From: UBA3792 sp946185305
Lineage (GTDB): Bacteria > Bacillota > Clostridia > Christensenellales > CAG-138
Direction: 5' to 3'
Assembly: GCA_946185305.1 (NCBI GenBank)
Contig: CAMHJE010000146.1
Span: forward strand, 1-6,185
Length of the DNA stretch: 6,185 bases
The notes under the pieces are model-generated. The model did not search any database. It was not told the origin of the DNA and was given only the letters and a program-made list of their open reading frames with translations. The number at the start of each line of letters is the position of its first letter. Position 1 is the first letter of the stretch. This document shows, piece by piece, positions 1 to 5,177 of the stretch. The position numbers and the translations under genes were made by a program.

Positions 1-2
1 TC

Positions 3-497
3 GAAGGCGCGTTCACCAAGGGCAATGCGTCGAGCGTCATGACGAGCTTCAACCGTATCGGACCGGTCTGGGTCGGTCACTATGCCAACGTACAGGAGAA
101 CATCCTCCGTGGCGAGTGGGGCTTCAGAGGCTATACGATCACCGACGCGGCAGGTTCCAACTCCTATATGCACACCGTACAGGGTCTCATGAACGGCACG
201 GATATGTACTGCTACATGACCGGTACCGCGAAGGATAACCGTATCAAAGAGGTCAACAAGGCGATCAATGCAGAGGACGACGGCAATCTCGTTCTGCAGC
301 TGAAGCACATCGCGCATAACATCTACTACACCTATGCGCATACCAACATGATGAACGGTCTGTCTTCCGTGTATGACATCGTTCCGGTCACGCCCGCATG
401 GCAGTATGCCATCTACGGCATCAATGCGGTGCTCTGGCTGATCACGATCGCGCTTGCGGTTGTGTATGCCGTCAGCTCCAAGAAGAAGGAGGCGTAA
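3..497 (+). CDS. C-terminal end of a domain-reversed, membrane-anchored family 3 glycoside hydrolase (beta-glucosidase-like), 5' truncated by the window
   Basis: The reading frame is open from the left edge, so the start is outside the window; 164 residues are visible. GH3 enzymes release sugars from the non-reducing ends of beta-glycosides. Visible residues 12-19 (VMTSFNRI) match the conserved 'MxSYN' strand of the GH3 TIM barrel. Residues 40-50 (GFRGYTITDAA) match the nucleophile motif, with the presumed catalytic Asp at visible residue 48 (bases 144-146). NGTDMY then matches the 'aGtDm' segment after it. The protein ends only about 117 residues after this Asp, whereas a conventional GH3 continues for several hundred, so the barrel is the last domain. 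This is the reversed order known from Ruminococcus albus and Butyrivibrio enzymes. A hydrophobic helix (about bases 399-476) followed by SSKKKEA looks like a C-terminal membrane anchor with its basic end in the cytoplasm. The substrate cannot be told, and the acid/base residue lies outside the window. Confidence 0.87.
   Translation, partial: EGAFTKGNASSVMTSFNRIGPVWVGHYANVQENILRGEWGFRGYTITDAAGSNSYMHTVQGLMNGTDMYCYMTGTAKDNRIKEVNKAINAEDDGNLVLQLKHIAHNIYYTYAHTNMMNGLSSVYDIVPVTPAWQYAIYGINAVLWLITIALAVVYAVSSKKKEA
486..492 (+). promoter_or_regulatory. Ribosome binding site for the 134-residue membrane protein, inside the GH3 gene
   Basis: AAGGAGG lies 8 bases before the ATG at 501. It overlaps the last codons of the upstream GH3 gene, where the same bases encode the Lys-Lys-Glu-Ala tail. 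The overlap supports the ATG at 501 as the start and suggests the two proteins are translated together. Confidence 0.85.
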
Positions 498-500
498 ACC

Positions 501-905
501 ATGAATAAGTTGCTCAAAGGAAAAGGTCCTGCAGGGTATGCATCCCTCGTCGCTGCGGCGGTCGGCATTCTCGCACTGCTTGTGTATCTCGTGTACAACC
601 TGGCGATCGGCAAGTTCACGGTTGACGTGTTCCTCGCCACGCTCGCGGGCATCGCGTTTGCGGTCGTCGCGCTGACGACGAACTTCAAGTTCGCGCCGGT
701 TCTCACGGTTCTCGGCTATTCGCTGGCGTTCGGTCTGTATGTCAATGACCGCGTCATCATGTTCGAAGAAATGATCAACCACATCACGGGCATGACCGAG
801 CGCGGCAACATCGTCGGCGTCGTCATCCTGATCCTCGTGCTCCTGTTTGTCGCAGCACTCGCAGGCATCGTTGCCTCCTTTGCCGACAAAGAGACCGCGA
901 AATAA
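501..905 (+). CDS. Small four-helix membrane protein of unknown function, partner of the GH3 gene
   Basis: I do not recognise this 134-residue family. Four hydrophobic segments are visible, at about residues 12-34, 42-59, 64-81 and 104-127. The N-terminus is short and basic (MNKLLKGKG), which by the positive-inside rule puts it in the cytoplasm. The only sizeable hydrophilic loop lies between helices 3 and 4 (residues 82-103, acidic and rich in Met and Asn). With both termini inside, that loop would also be cytoplasmic. There are no catalytic or nucleotide-binding motifs, no Cys pairs and no signal peptidase site. The start is fixed by AAGGAGG 8 bases upstream. The gene begins 3 bases after the GH3 stop and is followed directly by a terminator, so it is the last gene of a GH3 operon. 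Its job is probably tied to the membrane-anchored glycosidase, for example as a stabilising or assembly partner, but this is inference from position only. That it is a real gene is well supported. Confidence 0.82.
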   Translation: MNKLLKGKGPAGYASLVAAAVGILALLVYLVYNLAIGKFTVDVFLATLAGIAFAVVALTTNFKFAPVLTVLGYSLAFGLYVNDRVIMFEEMINHITGMTERGNIVGVVILILVLLFVAALAGIVASFADKETAK

Positions 906-922
906 TCCATAGGACTTGACAA

Positions 923-960
923 AAGGATAACAGATCACCGGTCTGTTATCCTTCCTTTTT
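923..960 (+). terminator. Intrinsic (rho-independent) terminator after the GH3/membrane-protein unit
   Basis: AAGGATAACAGA (923-934) pairs perfectly with TCTGTTATCCTT (942-953). This makes a 12-bp stem, extendable by one G-U pair, with a loop of about 5 bases (CACCG), followed by CCTTTTT (954-960). It begins 18 bases after the stop of the membrane-protein gene. It ends only 25 bases before the ATG of the lipoprotein gene and so separates the two transcription units. On the opposite strand the tail would be only four T residues (from AAAA at 921-924), so action in that direction would be weak. Confidence 0.88.
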
Positions 961-972
961 CCCGCATCCATG

Positions 973-980
973 AAGGAGGA
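973..980 (+). promoter_or_regulatory. Ribosome binding site for the lipoprotein gene
   Basis: AAGGAGGA lies 5 bases before the ATG at 986. It selects this ATG over the in-frame ATG at codon 4, and it also gives the protein a proper basic signal-peptide start (MKRM). Confidence 0.88.
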
Positions 981-985
981 ACGGC

Positions 986-2770
986 ATGAAACGAATGCAA
1001 CTGCTGCTTTGGCTGCTTGCCGTTCTTCTTTGCGGGTGCGCGGCGCCCCAAAAGGCGCCAGAACCTCTTTCCGTGACGCTGCTTGAGGACGACGCTTTCA
1101 CACTTGCAGAGGGCTATGCCTATCAAACGGAGGCAAAGCCCGGCGCCGAGGTGCGCTTTGTCCTGCGTCCCGAGCCGGGCTTTGTGCTGACCGGAACGGA
1201 TTGCCTGAACGTCGTGATCGCAGACGGCGCGGGCGGCAGCGTGATCCTGATCGTCAACGACGTGCAGTATCCCACGCGCATCCGCGTGCTGTCCGAACCG
1301 GACGCGAATTTTTGCACGATCACCTATGATCTGAACGGCGGCCGCACGGCGGACGGCGCTTCGGCCTTTACCGTGCGCCATGCGCTGAACGGACACCTCT
1401 ATCCGAACACCGATCCCGCGATCGGCGCCGAAAACCCCGGCTGCACGCTGATCGGATGGAACACCGAACGGGACGGCGCGGGGGAGCACATCGGGCTCGG
1501 CAGCCGCTGCCGCATGGACAGGCGCGAACTGACGTTGTATGCCGAATGGCTTCCGTGGACGGACGGGGAGCAGTTTGCCTTCCGCGAGGAGAACGGCGGC
1601 CTTATCGTGACCGCCTACACGGGAACCGAACCCGTGGTTTGCGTTCCCGCCGAACACAACGGTCTGCCGGTGACGGCGATTGCTGCAGGCGCTTTTACGG
1701 AAAAAGAGCTTGCGTGTCTGTCGCTGCCGAACGGCATCGAGCGGATCGAACCCGGCGCGTTTATGCGCTGCGCGATACAAACGCTTTATTTCTTTGATAC
1801 CGTAATCGATTTTCCCGACACGGCGTTTTCCGATACGCCGTATCCCGCGGTGCATCTGCTTGCTGCGCAGCCGCCGCGCTATGCGGGCAGCGGCAGAGCG
1901 TCGAACTATGCGGATAAGATCGACCTGCTGTACCGGCATCGCAGCGACTGCAAGATCGTCGTTTTCGGCGGGTCGGGCACCTATTATTCCGTACTGGCAG
2001 GGGCGATGCAGCAATCGCTGTCGGACGAATACGTTGTGCTGAACATGGGCATCAACGGGTGGTTCCCGGCGATCCCGCAACTCGACGTGATCCGCGCATG
2101 GATGCAGCCCGGCGATATTCTGCTGCATATTCCGGAAATGGCAAGTGGGACGCAGCTGTTTTCCGATATCCGCTTTGCGCTGCCGATGGACGATCCGACC
2201 GTGTTCGACGATCGCTATCTGCGCTCGCTCGAACTCAACTACGATCTGATCGCGGACATGGATCTGAACGAAACGGAAGGCTTTTTCGACAGCTTCACGC
2301 GGTTCAATAAAGCGCGCAAAGACCAGCCGCCGACAAGCTATTCCGATTACAGCCATTATATCGACGGGCACGGTGATTTTCCGAACCGCAAGCTCTCCTA
2401 TCAGAAGGACGAGCCGATCACCCAAGAGGCGGATATCCGCCCGGATTTTCTGACGGAGGAAGCGCTTGCCCGCATGAACGCCGTGTATAACCGCTTTGCC
2501 GAACAGGGCGTAAAGGTCTGCCTTGCCTTTGCCGCGGTCAATGAAAACGGACTGATGGAAATCCCCGCTTACCGGGAAAAGGCAGAGGCCTTTGAACAGC
2601 TTTTGCGCGACCGTGCCCATGCCGCTGTGTTAGGCACAATCACGGACGCGTTTTATCCGGGCAGCGTGTTTTATAATTCCGACTGGCATCTTTCCGAAGA
2701 AGCCGACCGCCAAAATACAGACCGCATCACCGCGGCACTGAAAGACTATCTAACCGTTTGGACAGAGTAA
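986..2770 (+). CDS. Multidomain lipoprotein: Listeria-Bacteroides-type repeat, BspA-like leucine-rich repeat and SGNH-hydrolase-like domain
   Basis: This 594-residue protein has a lipoprotein signal: basic MKRMQ, a hydrophobic core, and lipobox L15-C16-G17 before the presumed lipidated Cys18. The mature protein should sit on the outer face of the cytoplasmic membrane. Residues about 25-108 look like a beta-rich domain. Residues 111-188 (ITYDLNGG ... LIGWNTERDGAGE ... LTLYAEW) fit the Listeria-Bacteroides (Flg_new/InlB B-like) repeat. Residues 201-283 (GLPVTAIAAGAF, LSLPNGIERIEPGAF) fit BspA-like LRR_5 repeats. Residues about 300-594 look like an SGNH/GDSL hydrolase: VVFGGSG with candidate nucleophile Ser330, NMGING with Gly355/Asn357, and SDWHLSEEA near the C-terminus supplying Asp566 and His568. 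These positions fit a Ser-Asp-His arrangement, so an acyl-esterase or deacetylase acting on a surface or dietary glycan is plausible. The first block is not the textbook GDS, so a non-catalytic role is possible. The GH2 gene follows 18 bases downstream. Confidence 0.88.
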   Translation: MKRMQLLLWLLAVLLCGCAAPQKAPEPLSVTLLEDDAFTLAEGYAYQTEAKPGAEVRFVLRPEPGFVLTGTDCLNVVIADGAGGSVILIVNDVQYPTRIRVLSEPDANFCTITYDLNGGRTADGASAFTVRHALNGHLYPNTDPAIGAENPGCTLIGWNTERDGAGEHIGLGSRCRMDRRELTLYAEWLPWTDGEQFAFREENGGLIVTAYTGTEPVVCVPAEHNGLPVTAIAAGAFTEKELACLSLPNGIERIEPGAFMRCAIQTLYFFDTVIDFPDTAFSDTPYPAVHLLAAQPPRYAGSGRASNYADKIDLLYRHRSDCKIVVFGGSGTYYSVLAGAMQQSLSDEYVVLNMGINGWFPAIPQLDVIRAWMQPGDILLHIPEMASGTQLFSDIRFALPMDDPTVFDDRYLRSLELNYDLIADMDLNETEGFFDSFTRFNKARKDQPPTSYSDYSHYIDGHGDFPNRKLSYQKDEPITQEADIRPDFLTEEALARMNAVYNRFAEQGVKVCLAFAAVNENGLMEIPAYREKAEAFEQLLRDRAHAAVLGTITDAFYPGSVFYNSDWHLSEEADRQNTDRITAALKDYLTVWTE

Positions 2771-2772
2771 CA

Positions 2773-2781
2773 GAAAGGAAG
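2773..2781 (+). promoter_or_regulatory. Ribosome binding site for the GH2 gene
   Basis: GAAAGGAAG lies 7 bases before the ATG at 2789, in the 18-base gap after the lipoprotein stop. It is a weaker match to the anti-Shine-Dalgarno sequence than the sites at 486 and 973. It supports ATG 2789 as the start, because the protein then opens directly with the usual GH2 N-terminal sequence. Confidence 0.7.
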
Positions 2782-2788
2782 CAACCCC

Positions 2789-5137
2789 ATGAACCGTATC
2801 GCATTCAACACCGGCTGGCGCTATGCTCATCTCAACGAAAACGACTGGCAGGACGTGACCCTGCCGCACGACGCCATGCTGACAGAGCCGCGCAGCGCGG
2901 ATGCCGCAGGTGGCACGAACACCGGCTTCTTTGCCGGTCGGGACTATGAATATGTCAAAGACTTTGTCGCGCCGAAGGACGCCGCACATATCGAGTTCGA
3001 AGGCGTGTACCATCGTGCCGAAGTGTTTGTGGACGGCGTCGCGTATCCCGCCCACCCCAACGGCTATTTCGGGTTCAAAGTCCCGGTCAGCGAGGGGCCG
3101 CATACGATCCGCGTGATCGCGCACAATGCCGAGCAGCCGTCAAGCCGCTGGTATTCCGGCGCGGGCATCTATCGTCCCGTTTCGCTTGTCTGCCTGCCGA
3201 AGCAGCATATTGTGCCCGAAAGCGTCGCGGTCTGCACGATGGATTACAATACCCGCAAGCTCCGCGTTTCGTTTAAAACCACCGAGATCGGATACGTCAA
3301 GGTCGAGATCCTGGACGGCGACAAGGTGCTGGATGAAGAAACCGCTTCGCAAGGTTCGGTCGATCTCTACTGCAAGGACGCGAAGCTCTGGAGCCCGGAG
3401 GAGCCGAACCTCTATACCTGCCGCCTGACCTACGGCGAGGATGTGCAGGACGTGCGTTTTGGCATCCGCACCGTCGAGGCGGACGCAAAGAACGGTTTTC
3501 GGATCAACGGGAAACGGACGCTGCTGCTCGGCGCTTGCATGCATCACGACAATGGAATGCTCGGCGCAAAGGGTCACCCGTTTGCCGAGCGCAGAAAGGT
3601 CGCGCTGCTGAAAAAGGCAGGGTATAACGCGATCCGTTCCTCCCATAACCCGATCAGCAAAGCGGTATTGAACGCCTGCGACGAGCTCGGTATGCTCGTG
3701 CTGGATGAGTATGTCGACATGTGGTACATCCATAAGACGCAGTACGATTACGCAGGGCTGTTTGAAAAGAACTGGCAGAACGACCTGAAACTCCTTGTCG
3801 AAAAGGATCGGAACCATCCGTCGGTCGTGATGTACTCGATCGGCAACGAGGTCTCCGAGACCGCGCAGGAAAAGGGCATCGCGTATACCGAGCAGATGAC
3901 ACGGTATCTGCATTCTTTGGATGATCGCCCCGTCACCTGCGGGATCAATATCTTCTTTAACTATCTGTCCTCCCTCGGCTTTGGCGTCTATTCGGACGAT
4001 AAGGCAAAGGCCGAAGCGGAGAAGGCGAAAAAGTCCAACGGCAAGGCGAAGAAGAAAGCTGTGGGCAGCGAGTTTATCAATAATATCGCAGGGCTGCTCG
4101 GCGCCGGCTTTATGAAATTCGGCGCAACGCTGCACGGCTCCAATGTCAAAACGCGGGACGCCTTTGCGCGGCTGGATATTGCGGGTTATAACTACGGCGT
4201 GAACCGCTATCGGCGAGACCTAAAGAATTACCCGAACCGCGTGATCTTAGGCTCCGAAACCTTTGCGGGCGACGCGAGAACGTTCTACGATCTAGCCAAG
4301 GAGCATCCGGCGCTGATCGGCGACTTTGTGTGGACGGGACTCGATTACCTCGGCGAGATCGGTCTCGGCGCATGGGAATACAAAGCGTATGCGCCGGAAT
4401 TCGAGCATGTCCCCGGCTGGCTGACCGCGGGCTGCGGTACGATCGACCTTGTCGGTTCCGAGACCGGACAGATGGCGTATACGCAGGTCGCGTTCGAGCA
4501 AAGCCCGATCCGCGTGGCGGTCGAGCCGGTCTGCTTCTCCGGCGAAAAGCACAGCCCCGCTGCATGGCGCTCGAGCAACGCGATCGAAAGCTGGTCGTGG
4601 GACGGCTGCGAAGGCCGGACGGCGACGGTGGAGGTCTATTCCAAAGATGACCAAGCGGAGCTGCAGCTCAACGGCAGATCCGTCGGACGAAAGAAAGTAC
4701 CCAAAAGCGGCAGAGCGTCCTTCAAGGTTCCATACGAGCCGGGCGAGCTGACCGCGATCGGGTATGACAAAGCCGGAAACGAAACGGCAAGAACGAGCCT
4801 GAAAAGCGCGCAGAAGGAAACGGAACTCCGCCTTGTGCCGGAAACGGAAACGACAAAGCAGGGCGACCTTCTGTACGTCCGGCTTCGCTATACGGACAAA
4901 AACGGCACGATCAAGCCGGCGATCCGCGGAGAAATAAAGGCGTCTGTTTCCAACGGCAAACTGCTTGCGCTCGGCAACGCTTGCTCGTATAATGAAAAAG
5001 GGTATCAGACCGATACGACCGACACCTATTACGGCGAAGCGCTTGCGATCATCGCGCCGGACGGCACAGGCAGCGTCACCGTTCAAGCCGACAGCAAGCA
5101 CGGCAAAGCACAGATCACCGTACCGGTGCAGGCGTGA
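2789..5137 (+). CDS. Glycoside hydrolase family 2 enzyme (beta-galactosidase/arabinosidase-like), cytoplasmic
   Basis: This complete 782-residue retaining glycosidase has no signal peptide, so it should act on imported oligosaccharides. Domains in order are: a jelly-roll sugar-binding domain at about 1-135 (FNTGWRY, LPHDAM, RWYSGAGIYRPV); an immunoglobulin-like GH2 domain at about 138-228 (LWSPEEPNLY, FGIRTVE); a TIM barrel at about 229-570; a beta domain resembling DUF4982 at about 575-665; and a C-terminal Ig-like domain at about 675-782. In the barrel, MHHDNGMLG (251-259), RSSHNP (283-288) and the acid/base motif GNEVSE with Glu354 are clear. The nucleophile is Glu490 in ILGSE, followed by DFVWTGLDYLGE. 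Both catalytic glutamates are intact. A Lys/Ala-rich stretch (405-424) and an amphipathic segment (about 428-448) are inserted before barrel strand 6. GH2 contains beta-galactosidases, beta-glucuronidases, beta-mannosidases and arabinosidases. The following araA gene makes an arabinose- or galactose-releasing activity the best guess, but the substrate cannot be read from the sequence. Confidence 0.95.
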   Translation: MNRIAFNTGWRYAHLNENDWQDVTLPHDAMLTEPRSADAAGGTNTGFFAGRDYEYVKDFVAPKDAAHIEFEGVYHRAEVFVDGVAYPAHPNGYFGFKVPVSEGPHTIRVIAHNAEQPSSRWYSGAGIYRPVSLVCLPKQHIVPESVAVCTMDYNTRKLRVSFKTTEIGYVKVEILDGDKVLDEETASQGSVDLYCKDAKLWSPEEPNLYTCRLTYGEDVQDVRFGIRTVEADAKNGFRINGKRTLLLGACMHHDNGMLGAKGHPFAERRKVALLKKAGYNAIRSSHNPISKAVLNACDELGMLVLDEYVDMWYIHKTQYDYAGLFEKNWQNDLKLLVEKDRNHPSVVMYSIGNEVSETAQEKGIAYTEQMTRYLHSLDDRPVTCGINIFFNYLSSLGFGVYSDDKAKAEAEKAKKSNGKAKKKAVGSEFINNIAGLLGAGFMKFGATLHGSNVKTRDAFARLDIAGYNYGVNRYRRDLKNYPNRVILGSETFAGDARTFYDLAKEHPALIGDFVWTGLDYLGEIGLGAWEYKAYAPEFEHVPGWLTAGCGTIDLVGSETGQMAYTQVAFEQSPIRVAVEPVCFSGEKHSPAAWRSSNAIESWSWDGCEGRTATVEVYSKDDQAELQLNGRSVGRKKVPKSGRASFKVPYEPGELTAIGYDKAGNETARTSLKSAQKETELRLVPETETTKQGDLLYVRLRYTDKNGTIKPAIRGEIKASVSNGKLLALGNACSYNEKGYQTDTTDTYYGEALAIIAPDGTGSVTVQADSKHGKAQITVPVQA

Positions 5138-5163
5138 CCGGAACGATTCTCGATTGAAAAGAT

Positions 5164-5170
5164 AAAGGAG
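5164..5170 (+). promoter_or_regulatory. Ribosome binding site for araA
   Basis: AAAGGAG lies 7 bases before the ATG at 5178, in the 40-base gap after the GH2 stop. The gap shows no terminator hairpin and no AraR-like palindrome. This supports co-transcription with the GH2 gene. Confidence 0.85.
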
Positions 5171-5177
5171 CAAACAA

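Noticed and set aside
916..944. TTGACA at 916-921 as a sigma-A promoter for the lipoprotein gene
   Set aside because: The hexamer is perfect, but at 16-18 bases downstream the sequence is CCGGTC, CGGTCT or GGTCTG, with no resemblance to TATAAT. The region is occupied by the terminator stem.
2544..2557. TGAAAACGGACTGA as a catabolite-repression (cre) site
   Set aside because: The left half resembles the cre consensus, but the right half lacks the final CA and the palindrome fails. It lies deep in coding sequence far from any start.
935..2620. A 561-codon open frame on the minus strand, antisense to the lipoprotein gene
   Set aside because: The + strand frame here has a signal peptide, a good ribosome binding site and recognisable domains. 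The antisense translation is low in complexity, rich in Arg, Ala, Val and His, and resembles no family I know. Its length follows from GC-biased codon positions.
2672..2677. Perfect TATAAT near the end of the lipoprotein gene as a promoter for the GH2 gene
   Set aside because: No acceptable -35 hexamer is found 16-18 bases upstream (for example CGTTTT at 17), and the bases encode the FYNSDWH segment next to the conserved Asp/His motif.
5116..5128. CACCG-TAC-CGGTG inverted repeat at the end of the GH2 gene as a terminator or operator
   Set aside because: The stem is only 5 bp, lies inside coding sequence and has no T-run after it. It is also too short to be a convincing operator.
5138..5177. 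AraR-type operator or riboswitch in the gap before araA
   Set aside because: The 40-base gap holds no palindrome like the Bacillus AraR box and is too short for a known riboswitch. Apart from the ribosome binding site I see nothing in it.
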